This document shows, in pieces, positions 17,667-25,808 of a stretch of 64,000 nt of DNA. The stretch is from an uncultured Alphaproteobacteria bacterium. Lineage in GTDB: Bacteria; Pseudomonadota; Alphaproteobacteria; UBA2966. The DNA is taken from NCBI GenBank assembly GCA_958295725.1, contig OY282368.1, positions 1,572,001 to 1,636,000 on the forward strand, written 5' to 3'. The notes beneath the pieces were generated by a model. The model saw only the letters and a program-made list of their open reading frames with translations. It made no database searches and was not told the origin of the DNA. A program made the translations under genes and the position numbers. Numbering within the stretch: position 1 is the stretch's first letter; each line of letters begins with the position of its first letter.

Positions 17667-17805
17667 CGGCGTTCGACACGGCGGGGACCGGAGATCGTTC
17701 GGGGTCCGGCACATCGCGCCGAAAGATTCCGAGTGAGCGGCACTGCCGCCAACCCGAACATCGCCGGCGACGGCGACCGGACGCACCGGGACTCCATGGC
17801 GATCG

Positions 17806-19869
17806 TCAAGGCCGGTCCGCGCCGCCGTGGATTTCGAAGTCCAGCAACGTGGCGCCCTCCTCCACGAGGTCGCCTACGCCGAAGTGGACCGCGCCGACGA
17901 CCCCGTCGGCAGGAGCGACGATCGTGTGCTCCATCTTCATCGCCTCGACGACCGCGAGTCCGGCCCCCTTCGCGACGCGATCGCCCCGGTGGGCGAGGAT
18001 GGCGCCGACCTTGCCGGACAACGGCGCGGCGACGGTCGGATCGACGCCGTCGGCGCCCGCGACGGCGGCCGCGGGGTCCTCGAAAGACAGGCGATGCATC
18101 CGTCCGTCGTCGTCCACGATCCAGAGCCCGTCCCCCGACCGGTACACCGAGACGACGGTCCGGACGCCGTCGAGGTCGGCGCGGAGACGCTCTCCCTCCT
18201 CCAGCTCTCCGGCGGCGACCGCCGGACCGCCGGGAAGGTCCATGTCGAAGGCCGGAAGACCGCCGGACCGCGGCCGCGCCGCCGTCGTCACCGTCACGCG
18301 GCCGCCGTCCCGTTCGCGGCCGGGGTCGACGAAGACGACCTCCTCTACCGCCGGGCCGTTCAGCCGCCAACCGTCGCCCCGGCCCCACGGCGAGTGGCGA
18401 TCCCTCGAGTTCCGACCCCTTTCCGCCGCCTCGGCGCGGAAGCCCGCGAGGACGGCGAGGGTCGCGAGGGCCAGCGTCCTGTCGGTCGCCGGCCCCGCCT
18501 CGGGGATCAGGTCGGCGAGATGCCGGTCGATGAAGCCCGTGTCGAGGGCGGCGTCCGCGAACTCCCGGTGATTGGCGATGCTGAACAGAAGGTCCCGGTT
18601 GGTGACCGGACCGACGATGTGGAGCCCGGCCAGCGCACGCGACAACCTGCGCACCGCCTTCGCCCGGTCGTCGTCCCATACGACGAGCTTGGCGATCAAC
18701 GGGTCGTAGTACGGCGTGATGTCGTCGCCGGTCGCAACCCCGGCGTCGACGCGGACATGCGGCCCCTCGTCGGGAAACCGCAGGCGGGAGAGGCGTCCCG
18801 GCGACGGAAGAAAGCCCCTGGCCGGATCCTCCGCGTAGACCCGCGCCTCGATCGCGTGCCCCGCGAGGGCGATGTCGTTCTGCGCCAACGGAAGCGGGTT
18901 CCCGGCCGCGACGACGAGCTGCCACTCCACGAGATCGAGGCCGGTCACCATCTCGGTCACCGGGTGCTCGACCTGCAAGCGCGTGTTCATCTCCATGAAA
19001 CAGAAGCGGGACGCATCCGGGTCCGCCGCGCCATCGACGAGGAACTCCACGGTTCCCGCGCCGACGTAGCCGATGGCGCGGGCCGCGTTCACCGCCGCCT
19101 CTCCCATCGCCGAGCGCATCCCGACCGTCATGCCCGGCGCCGGAGCCTCCTCGATCACCTTCTGGTGGCGGCGCTGGAGAGAGCACTCCCGCTCGAACAG
19201 ATGGATGACATTGCCGTGGGCGTCCCCGAAGACCTGAACCTCGATATGGCGCGATTTCGCGAGGTATCGCTCGATCAGCATCCGATCGTCGCCGAACTCC
19301 GACGCCGCTTCGCGTCTGGCCTCGTCGAGGGCCTTCGCGAAGTCGCCTTCCGCCTCGACGATTCGCATCCCGCGTCCGCCGCCGCCCGCGGAAGCCTTGA
19401 CGAGAACGGGAAACCCGATCTCCCGCGCCGCGGCGAGCAGGGTTTCTTCCGACTGGTCGTCGCCGTGGTATCCGGGCGCCACGGGGACGCCCGCCGCCTC
19501 CATGACGGATCTGGCGGCGTGCTTGGCCGCCATGGCGCGCATGGCGCTCGGCGGCGGTCCGACGAAGGTCACGCCCGCGGCGAGACAGGCCTCCGCGAAC
19601 TCGGCGTTTTCCGACAGGAACCCGTATCCGGGATGAACGGCGTCGGCGCCCGTCCGAACCGCGGCGGCGACGACCGCCTCGATATCGAGGTAGCTCTCGG
19701 CGGCCGCGGCGCCGCCCACGCGGACCGCCTCGTCCGCCGCCGTCGCGTGTCGCGCGCCGACATCCGCGTCGGAGTAGACCGCGACCGTCCGCAGACCGAG
19801 CCGGCGCGCCGTGCGCGCGACGCGGCAGGCGATCTCGCCGCGATTGGCGATCAGGAGCTTGTCGAACAT
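17806..19869 (-). CDS. mccA: Methylcrotonoyl-CoA carboxylase, biotin-containing alpha subunit
   Basis: A 687-residue acyl-CoA carboxylase alpha subunit with a biotin carboxylase domain (residues 1-450: IANRGEIACRVARTARR, the ATP-grasp loop KASAGGGGRGMRIV, EMNTRLQVEHPVTEM), a middle BT-like region, and a C-terminal biotinyl domain with VVEAMKMEHTI (biotin at Lys645). It carboxylates biotin for transfer to 3-methylcrotonyl-CoA in leucine degradation. The assignment to methylcrotonoyl-CoA rather than propionyl-CoA rests on its neighbours mccB and ivd. The ATG at 19867-19869 gives the standard MFDKLLIANRG start. It follows mccB after 237 bp, with an inverted repeat just upstream that may be an operator. 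Confidence 0.88.
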   Translation of the reverse strand: MFDKLLIANRGEIACRVARTARRLGLRTVAVYSDADVGARHATAADEAVRVGGAAAAESYLDIEAVVAAAVRTGADAVHPGYGFLSENAEFAEACLAAGVTFVGPPPSAMRAMAAKHAARSVMEAAGVPVAPGYHGDDQSEETLLAAAREIGFPVLVKASAGGGGRGMRIVEAEGDFAKALDEARREAASEFGDDRMLIERYLAKSRHIEVQVFGDAHGNVIHLFERECSLQRRHQKVIEEAPAPGMTVGMRSAMGEAAVNAARAIGYVGAGTVEFLVDGAADPDASRFCFMEMNTRLQVEHPVTEMVTGLDLVEWQLVVAAGNPLPLAQNDIALAGHAIEARVYAEDPARGFLPSPGRLSRLRFPDEGPHVRVDAGVATGDDITPYYDPLIAKLVVWDDDRAKAVRRLSRALAGLHIVGPVTNRDLLFSIANHREFADAALDTGFIDRHLADLIPEAGPATDRTLALATLAVLAGFRAEAAERGRNSRDRHSPWGRGDGWRLNGPAVEEVVFVDPGRERDGGRVTVTTAARPRSGGLPAFDMDLPGGPAVAAGELEEGERLRADLDGVRTVVSVYRSGDGLWIVDDDGRMHRLSFEDPAAAVAGADGVDPTVAAPLSGKVGAILAHRGDRVAKGAGLAVVEAMKMEHTIVAPADGVVGAVHFGVGDLVEEGATLLDFEIHGGADRP

Positions 19870-19905
19870 CGGACGCCCCACCGATGGGGAAGGCTCGAAT
19901 GCCGG

Positions 19906-19924
19906 CCGTTCGATGAACGAACGG
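19906..19924. promoter_or_regulatory. Inverted repeat upstream of mccA
   Basis: CCGTTCG and CGAACGG are separated by 5 bases, forming a 7-bp dyad 37 bp upstream of the mccA start codon. The size and position fit an operator for a dimeric regulator of the leucine cluster. No regulator gene is present in the window. Confidence 0.35.
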
Positions 19925-20106
19925 TCGGCGCTCGGGGCATATCGTACACCCGGCGTTCCGTTCAAGGACGAAGACGGATTCCGCGGCCATGCCCGGGATC
20001 GCGATGAGCAACCGGATTGACGGGTGACATTACGGACCGGTCAGATGGGTAACAGTGTTCGGGCCTTGTACGGCTTCCGTGCGGCCCGAAGACCGCGGGC
20101 GGACAC

Positions 20107-21714
<1,608 letters not shown>

Positions 21715-21833
21715 GACGGGAACGTAACACGCCCGCGGCGGCGCGCGGAAAATCAGGCGGACACAAGGGCTTGGCCTAGCATGTCCAGGTATGGCGGGCG
21801 ATCCGGGAGAGAACCGGGGGAAGGCTGGAACCC

Positions 21834-22616
21834 ATGACCTACACGGCATTCGATCTGACGGACAAGGTGGCGCTGATCACGGGCGGCAACCGGGGGATCG
21901 GCCTCGGCATGGCCGACGCGCTCGCCCGAGCGGGCGCCGACGTCTGCATCTGGGGGCGCGACGCGGCGCGGAACGGGCGGGCGGCGGAGTCGTTGAAGCG
22001 GCACGGCACGCGCGTCGCCGCCGCCGTCTGCGACGTCTCCGACGAGGCCCAGGTATCCTCCCGCCTCCAGGACTGCCTCGCCAGGTTCGGCCGCATCGAC
22101 GGCTGTTTCGCCAACGCCGGCGTCCTGGGAGGGGCGAGATCCTTCTTCGACATCTCGGCGGACGACTGGCGGCGGGTCCTCGGGGTCAACCTCGACGGCG
22201 CCTTCTTCACGCTGAAGGCGGCGGCCGAACACATGAAATCCCGCGCGGAAGCGGGCGACCCCGGCGGCCGCCTCGTCGTCACCTCGAGCCTGGCGTCCAT
22301 CTCCGGCGCCGCGCGGAACGAGCATTACGCGGCCACCAAGGGCGGCGTCACCGCCATGATCAAGGCCCTGTCCGTCGAGCTCGCCCGCCACGGCGTGACG
22401 GCGAACGCGATCCTGCCGGGGTGGATCGAGACGGACATGACGGCGAAGGCCATGGCCAACGAGAAATTCGCCGCCAACGTCATGCCGCGAATCCCCGCGC
22501 GCCGCTGGGGCCGCCCGGAGGATTTCGGCGGCATCGCCGTCTACCTGATGAGCGACGCCAGCGCCTATCACACCGGCGACGAGATCCTCATCGACGGGGG
22601 ATACTTCCTGTTCTGA
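21834..22616 (+). CDS. Short-chain dehydrogenase/reductase
   Basis: A 260-residue classical SDR. It has the cofactor motif [10 protein letters not shown] near residue 17, the NAG strand motif ANAGVLGG, the catalytic serine in VTSSLAS, the YAATK motif (Tyr and Lys of the catalytic triad) and the C-terminal LIDGGYFLF. Such enzymes reduce 3-keto- or oxidise 3-hydroxyacyl groups with NAD(P). It is divergent from mccB, so a role in branched-chain acyl metabolism is plausible but unproven. Its last 11 bases lie inside the left 134-bp repeat. The stop at 22614-22616 originally lay 8 bp from the convergent stop of the isomerase gene, as the right-hand copy shows. Confidence 0.85.
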   Translation: MTYTAFDLTDKVALITGGNRGIGLGMADALARAGADVCIWGRDAARNGRAAESLKRHGTRVAAAVCDVSDEAQVSSRLQDCLARFGRIDGCFANAGVLGGARSFFDISADDWRRVLGVNLDGAFFTLKAAAEHMKSRAEAGDPGGRLVVTSSLASISGAARNEHYAATKGGVTAMIKALSVELARHGVTANAILPGWIETDMTAKAMANEKFAANVMPRIPARRWGRPEDFGGIAVYLMSDASAYHTGDEILIDGGYFLF

Positions 22617-22739
22617 CCGGACGGCTACCAGCCGCCCGTCTCGAGCCACGCGTCGACCTCGTCCAACCGGTCGTTGCCCCAGAAGGACTCTCCATCGACG
22701 ACGATGAACGGCGAGCCGAACACGCCGCGGGCGATGGCC
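22606..22739. repeat. 134-bp direct repeat, left copy (island boundary)
   Basis: Base-for-base identical to 25143-25276 (offset 2537). It contains the last 11 bp of the SDR gene, the 8-bp convergent spacer and the last 115 bp of the thioredoxin-fold isomerase gene. The identity stops sharply on both sides (T versus G on the left, T versus G on the right). It marks the left edge of the inserted island. Confidence 0.9.
22625..22739 (-). pseudogene. Orphaned 3' fragment of the thioredoxin-fold isomerase gene
   Basis: The last 38 codons of the isomerase ([15 protein letters not shown] ... ETGGW, stop at 22625-22627) are duplicated here without the rest of the gene. In-frame sequence upstream of 22740 has no similarity to the parent, so no functional protein is expected. 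It is the duplicated 3' end created when the island entered between the SDR and isomerase genes. Confidence 0.8.
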
Positions 22740-22860
22740 TTTGCAGACCACGATGGCACGAGCGTGACCCTGGGAGGCGTTCGAGACATGCCCCTGGCGT
22801 GACGGGCGACGCGATGGTAAACTGATTCCGTGACTGTCGTAGCCTTTGAGGAGCAGGAGT

Positions 22861-23442
22861 ATGGAACGCATTTATCGAAGCGGGTTGGCAATACTGGCTG
22901 TGTTTATGGTTGCCGGATGCGCGACGAGTATGCCGCCTGCCAATTTCAGCGTGTCGAACGTTGGGATTTCCGAACATCGACTTGATGCGGAAGTCCGATC
23001 AATTACCGTCACGTATGGCCGTCCAGACGAACAGATTGGGCAAGTTGATTTCTTTATGTTCGGGGAAGGAAACAATGTTTCTTCTGCATGGCATACGGCG
23101 TTACAGGAAGCGCTCGATCGTACTCTACTCTTTACGGATGGTGGATCGAAGATGGTTTCAATATCCGTGAAAATCTTGAAACTAGATGTGCCAAATTTCG
23201 GGGCTTCTATGACGACGGAATCCGTGGCGCGTTATGAAATCATCGACCGCGCGAACGGAGACATCATTTTCTCTCAAGATGTTTCGTCTTCAGGAACAAC
23301 TCCGGCTACCTATGCTTATCTTGGGCTTACTCGTGCACGGGAAAGCGTCAACCGAGCGGTTCAGAACAACATCGCCCTGTTTCTCCAAGCCGCCGGAACG
23401 ATTGATTTGGCGAAACCGATGTTCCCCGTCGGGAGTTCGTGA
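22861..23442 (+). CDS. Putative outer-membrane lipoprotein, unknown function
   Basis: A 193-residue protein with a lipoprotein signal peptide (hydrophobic residues 8-18, lipobox VAGC with the lipidated cysteine at 20). The mature part contains ITVTYGRPDEQIG, VSISVKILKLD, ARYEIIDRANGDIIF and ESVNRAVQNNIALFL. This pattern recurs in small alphaproteobacterial lipoproteins that are often mislabelled as acyltransferases; the true role is unknown. The start ATG has GAGGAG 7 bases upstream (22848-22853). The gene is lower in GC than the surroundings and lies within the island. It ends one base before the next lipoprotein gene, so the two form an operon. Confidence 0.72.
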   Translation: MERIYRSGLAILAVFMVAGCATSMPPANFSVSNVGISEHRLDAEVRSITVTYGRPDEQIGQVDFFMFGEGNNVSSAWHTALQEALDRTLLFTDGGSKMVSISVKILKLDVPNFGASMTTESVARYEIIDRANGDIIFSQDVSSSGTTPATYAYLGLTRARESVNRAVQNNIALFLQAAGTIDLAKPMFPVGSS

Positions 23443-23443
23443 C

Positions 23444-23908
23444 ATGAAAGGGATCACGGTGGCCGTCGTGGCGGTTCTCGCCTGTTTGTCTGCCGCGTCA
23501 TGCACGCCGAACATTTCGCCGGACAGCTATTCGGTCGGCTCGGTCGGTCAAATCAATCGGGTTGTGCGCGGCGTTATCGTGAGCGCCCGTCCCGTCGCAG
23601 TTTCCGGAACCAATTCCGGCGTCGGCTCCGGCGCTGGCGCGGTCGCCGGTGGCGCGGGTGGGTCGGCGATAGGTGGAAGCCTTGACGCTAACATCGTGGG
23701 CGCGGTTGGCGGAGCCGTAATCGGTGGGATCGTCGGCGCGGTTATCGAGGAAGAGGCGACCCGTCAAACGGGCATGGAATACATCGTCGAAGCCGAAAAC
23801 GGTTCGTTGATAACGATCGTGCAAGGCGACGAGGACCCGCTTGCGGCAGGGCAGAAAGTACTGGTCGTCTATGGGACTCGTTCCCGTGTGATCAAAGCGC
23901 CAGATTAG
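23444..23908 (+). CDS. Glycine-zipper (SlyB/Pcp-like) lipoprotein
   Basis: A 154-residue lipoprotein with a signal peptide ending at SAASC (cysteine 20). A short region, VIVSARPVAVSG, is followed by a Gly/Ala-rich glycine-zipper segment (about residues 60-105, GAVAGGAGGSAIGG and GAVGGAVIGGIVGAVI) that would form two membrane-inserted helices. A C-terminal beta-rich part reads YIVEAENGSLITIVQGDED. This is the architecture of SlyB/Pcp outer-membrane lipoproteins, which stabilise the envelope under stress. The ATG has GGGAG 8 bases upstream (23431-23435) and starts one base after the previous stop, so it is co-translated with the upstream lipoprotein. It lies inside the island. Confidence 0.78.
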   Translation: MKGITVAVVAVLACLSAASCTPNISPDSYSVGSVGQINRVVRGVIVSARPVAVSGTNSGVGSGAGAVAGGAGGSAIGGSLDANIVGAVGGAVIGGIVGAVIEEEATRQTGMEYIVEAENGSLITIVQGDEDPLAAGQKVLVVYGTRSRVIKAPD

Positions 23909-23948
23909 CCTACATTATCATGCTATGTGGCGTATCTGATTCTGCATG

Positions 23949-23957
23949 TGATATAAT
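23949..23957 (+). promoter_or_regulatory. Extended -10 promoter candidate upstream of the CRISPR unit
   Basis: TGATATAAT is a perfect extended -10 element (TG-N-TATAAT) placed just outside the left terminal inverted repeat of the CRISPR-bearing unit. No good -35 is visible, which extended -10 promoters do not need. A transcript starting near 23963 would run through the leader and the whole array in the orientation favoured by the degenerate last repeat. Confidence 0.4.
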
Positions 23958-23972
23958 TCTTTGTGCAACAAA

Positions 23973-23996
23973 GGGGGATTATATACCTGTTTACCC
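23973..23996 (+). repeat. Left 24-bp terminal inverted repeat
   Basis: Begins GGGGGATTATATACCTG and ends TTTACCC. It is the exact reverse complement of 24419-24442 and is preceded immediately by AACAAA. Confidence 0.9.
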
Positions 23997-23999
23997 TCC

Positions 24000-24027
24000 G
24001 ATTTTCCCCTTGCGAGGGGGGGAAATC
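24000..24027 (+). promoter_or_regulatory. Leader hairpin upstream of the array
   Basis: GATTTTCCCC pairs with a downstream GGGGGAAATC, allowing one G-U pair, to give a 10-bp stem and an 8-base loop between the left terminal repeat and the first CRISPR repeat. It would fold in the leader of an array transcript. Its function is unknown. Confidence 0.4.
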
Positions 24028-24058
24028 TGCATTGAATCAACGCGATCCGCGCGGTCGG

Positions 24059-24400
24059 GCGTTGGTCGCCCCGTGTTTGGGGGCGGATGAAAGGTCTATG
24101 GCGACGTCGGCCATCCAACCCGATTGCGTTGGTCGCCCCGTGTTTGGGGGCGGATGAAAGGGGCCACGCGGTCATGCCGGCGCCCGTCGGCGCGTTGGTC
24201 GCCCCGTGTTTGGGGGCGGATGAAAGGGCGACGGCGGCTCTCTACGCGGCCTCCCAAGCGTTGATCGCCCCGTGTTTGGGGGCGGATGAAAGGGCGTCGC
24301 TCGACCACATCACATGAGCGAGGGCGTTGGTCGCCCCGTGTTTGGGGGCGGATGAAAGGTCGCCGTTGATTGCCTGATGGTCGAGCTTGGGCTTGGTCGC
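24059..24400 (+). CRISPR. Orphan CRISPR array, five repeats plus a degenerate sixth
   Basis: Five 36-bp repeats start at 24059, 24126, 24192, 24258 and 24324. They are identical except one G-to-A change in the fourth. Each begins GCGTTG, contains the dyad core GTCGCCCCGTGTTTGGGG (stem CGCCCC/GGGGCG) and ends GGATGAAAGG. The spacers are 31, 30, 30, 30 and 31 bp and all different. A sixth repeat starts at the expected place (24391) but matches only in its first ten or so bases, which marks the trailer end and gives a plus-strand orientation with the leader on the left. A 36/30 layout with a GAAAG-type 3' end occurs in several CRISPR types, so the type is unassigned. No cas gene is visible in 24 kb upstream or 39 kb downstream. 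Confidence 0.8.
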
Positions 24401-24418
24401 TCGCGCGGATCTCTCCGC

Positions 24419-24442
24419 GGGTAAACAGGTATATAATCCCCC
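24419..24442 (-). repeat. Right 24-bp terminal inverted repeat
   Basis: Exact reverse complement of 23973-23996, followed immediately by AACAAA. On the plus strand it contains TATAAT (24432-24437), so both ends carry an outward-facing -10-like box. Confidence 0.9.
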
Positions 24443-24479
24443 AACAAAGGCTATCCGACGGCGGAGAAGCACCCCGATG

Positions 24480-24546
24480 CAGACCGAAGCGCCCCCTAGG
24501 CAATCTTCGCCTTCTGCTCCCCAGAAAACCTCCGGCACCTGCTCAT
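24480..24546 (-). pseudogene. Remnant of an IS3-type transposase OrfA start
   Basis: From an ATG at 24544-24546 the minus strand reads MSRCRRFSGEQKAKIA, then a TAG stop, then GALR. This matches the usual OrfA beginning (MSRRRRFS...KAKIALEALR) of IS3-family elements with the Leu codon mutated to a stop. Similarity ends before 24443, next to the CRISPR-bearing unit. It is a decayed fragment. Confidence 0.4.
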
Positions 24547-24578
24547 CTGCATTCCTTCGTCATGCGGTGGAATACACA

Positions 24579-24866
24579 CTAAAGACCCGTCCGATTTTCC
24601 GGGGCCACTTCACGGATGCGCGGATCGTGCAGCACTGACCATACATAGGACGGACCTTGCACAATCTTATTCACGGTGCCTGGACCATCGAAGGGTACAA
24701 GTTCGAGTGCTTTCTCGAAGTCCGCTCTCGGTATCTGCCATTCAGTGCGGCTTGGGTAAAATACGTTGTCGCGTATCTCATAGGTGAAGGGCAAACCGCG
24801 CTTTGTATGAAACGTCTCACCTTCGTGCTTTACGATACGTTCCCAAATTTCGTCGATGTTCGCCAT
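24579..24866 (-). CDS. Small conserved protein of unknown function
   Basis: A 95-residue soluble protein beginning MANIDEIWERIVKHEGETFH, with blocks GLPFTYEIRDN, RADFEKALELVPFDGPG and GPSYVWSVLHDPRI. Similar short proteins are scattered through bacterial genomes and are uncharacterised; I cannot assign a fold or activity. It has a strong ribosome-binding site (AGGAGG about 10 bases upstream of the ATG at 24864-24866), intact codons and no frameshift, so it looks expressed. It is the only intact gene between the CRISPR unit and the right boundary of the island and is flanked by transposase fragments on both sides. A cargo role, such as defence or addiction, is a guess. Confidence 0.65.
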   Translation of the reverse strand: MANIDEIWERIVKHEGETFHTKRGLPFTYEIRDNVFYPSRTEWQIPRADFEKALELVPFDGPGTVNKIVQGPSYVWSVLHDPRIREVAPENRTGL

Positions 24867-25005
24867 CGGTCACTATCCTCCTACACAACGCCACAGCGCA
24901 CATGCCTCGTGCTGGCTGATCCTATGCACGATCATTACGCCCGGCGACGGCGCGACCGCGCGCCATTTCGCGTCTGTCGGACCGCTTGCGGATCGCTGTC
25001 CTGGT

Positions 25006-25142
25006 TCAGGCCATATGAGACGGGAGAGTTTCTTCGGCTGTGTGTTTGACAAGGTACTCGGCAAGGGTGTGTCCCGCCAAGGGCCTGGTGCGGTCGGGAG
25101 GTGTCGGACTCGTCGGCAAAGGCGTCGGTCCAGCGGTTGATG
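25006..25142 (-). pseudogene. C-terminal remnant of a DDE transposase (IS3/IS481 type)
   Basis: The minus strand reads INRWTDAFADESDTSRPHQA, then with a one-base frameshift HTLAEYLVKHTAEE and SHMA before a stop at 25006-25008. The RPHQALGG...LAEYL pattern is the end of an integrase-core transposase. The fragment abuts the right 134-bp repeat exactly. A second, similar end is present at 30528-30600. Confidence 0.6.
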
Positions 25143-25276
25143 TCCTGTTCTGACCGGACGGCTACCAGCCGCCCGTCTCGAGCCACGCGTCGACCTCGTC
25201 CAACCGGTCGTTGCCCCAGAAGGACTCTCCATCGACGACGATGAACGGCGAGCCGAACACGCCGCGGGCGATGGCC
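25143..25276. repeat. 134-bp direct repeat, right copy
   Basis: Identical to 22606-22739. Here the repeat is the authentic 3' end of the isomerase gene plus 19 bp that includes the end of the SDR gene found intact only at the left copy. It marks the right edge of the inserted island. Confidence 0.9.
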
Positions 25277-25767
25277 GCGTCGGTGGCCTCTCGAAGCATG
25301 TCCTTCACGGCCTGGTCCTGGACGGCCGCCAGTACATCGCCGGGAGCCACTCCGCCCTCCGCCGCCGCGATCTCGGCCACGACCTCGGCCCCGGCAACGT
25401 CCCGGCCCTCTCCGAAACAGGCGCGGTAGACGGCCCGCGCGAACGCCCTGGCCCTGCCCGCGTCCCGGTCGCGCAACCAGTAATAGGCGCGCTGGGCCGC
25501 GATCGTGTTCGGAGGGAAGCCGTCCGGCAGCTGGAACGGCGCCCCGAGGCGGCGCGCCGTGCGGAAGCAGTCGCGTTCGAAGTACCGCCCCTTCATGGGA
25601 TAGAGGGAAAGCGGCCGCATGCCCTCCGTCTTGAAGACGGCGCCGAGGAGCATCGGCCGCCATGTCACCTCGCGACCGTGTTTCGCCGCGACGTCGTCCA
25701 CGCGCAGACTGGCGAAATAACCGTAAGGCGATCCGAAATCGAAATAGAAATCGATGGGGTCGGCCAT
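25162..25767 (-). CDS. 2-hydroxychromene-2-carboxylate isomerase-family (DsbA-fold) protein
   Basis: A 201-residue kappa-class glutathione-transferase-like protein with a thioredoxin fold interrupted by a helical insert. The first strand and loop read [15 protein letters not shown], with the glutathione-activating serine; the C-terminal part has [20 protein letters not shown]. Relatives isomerise aromatic or acyl intermediates with glutathione. Here it lies 41 bp downstream of the Rid gene and near thiolase and ivd, suggesting a role in acyl or aromatic catabolism. The ATG at 25765-25767 has AGGAG about 10 bases upstream. Its 3' 115 bp is duplicated at the left edge of the island. Confidence 0.85.
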   Translation of the reverse strand: MADPIDFYFDFGSPYGYFASLRVDDVAAKHGREVTWRPMLLGAVFKTEGMRPLSLYPMKGRYFERDCFRTARRLGAPFQLPDGFPPNTIAAQRAYYWLRDRDAGRARAFARAVYRACFGEGRDVAGAEVVAEIAAAEGGVAPGDVLAAVQDQAVKDMLREATDAAIARGVFGSPFIVVDGESFWGNDRLDEVDAWLETGGW

Positions 25768-25808
25768 GTGTCCCGATCTCCTGGAGTGGTGCGCGAGATA
25801 ACCGCCGG

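Larger units (their letters stand above)
23973..24442. mobile_element. 470-bp MITE-like unit carrying a CRISPR array
   Basis: Perfect 24-bp terminal inverted repeats (GGGGGATTATATACCTG... at 23973-23996, reverse complement at 24419-24442) bound the unit. Each end is directly flanked by the hexamer AACAAA (23967-23972 and 24443-24448), as expected of a target-site duplication. No reading frame inside encodes a transposase, so it would be a non-autonomous element. Deleting the unit and one hexamer rejoins a small palindrome CTTTGT-GCA-ACAAAG, a plausible insertion target. The unit encloses a hairpin-containing leader and the repeat array, with little else. Confidence 0.6.
22740..25142. mobile_element. 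Inserted island between 134-bp direct repeats
   Basis: A 2.4-kb segment bounded by the 134-bp repeats and splitting an otherwise contiguous leucine-catabolism cluster. Its content differs from the backbone: two lower-GC lipoprotein genes, a 470-bp inverted-repeat unit holding a CRISPR array, a small gene of unknown function and fragments of DDE transposase genes. The transposase C-terminal fragment abuts the right repeat. No intact integrase or transposase is present, so the island is probably no longer autonomous. The mechanism that made a 134-bp duplication is not known. Confidence 0.65.

Noticed and set aside
24087..24317. Open frame giving repeated ALVAPCLGADER peptides across the array (and RPFIRPQTRGDQR on the other strand)
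   Set aside because: The 66-bp period keeps frame by chance, but the first spacer is one base longer and breaks it; there is no ribosome-binding site, and the spacers have no protein character. The DNA-level repeat and spacer structure explains the region better.
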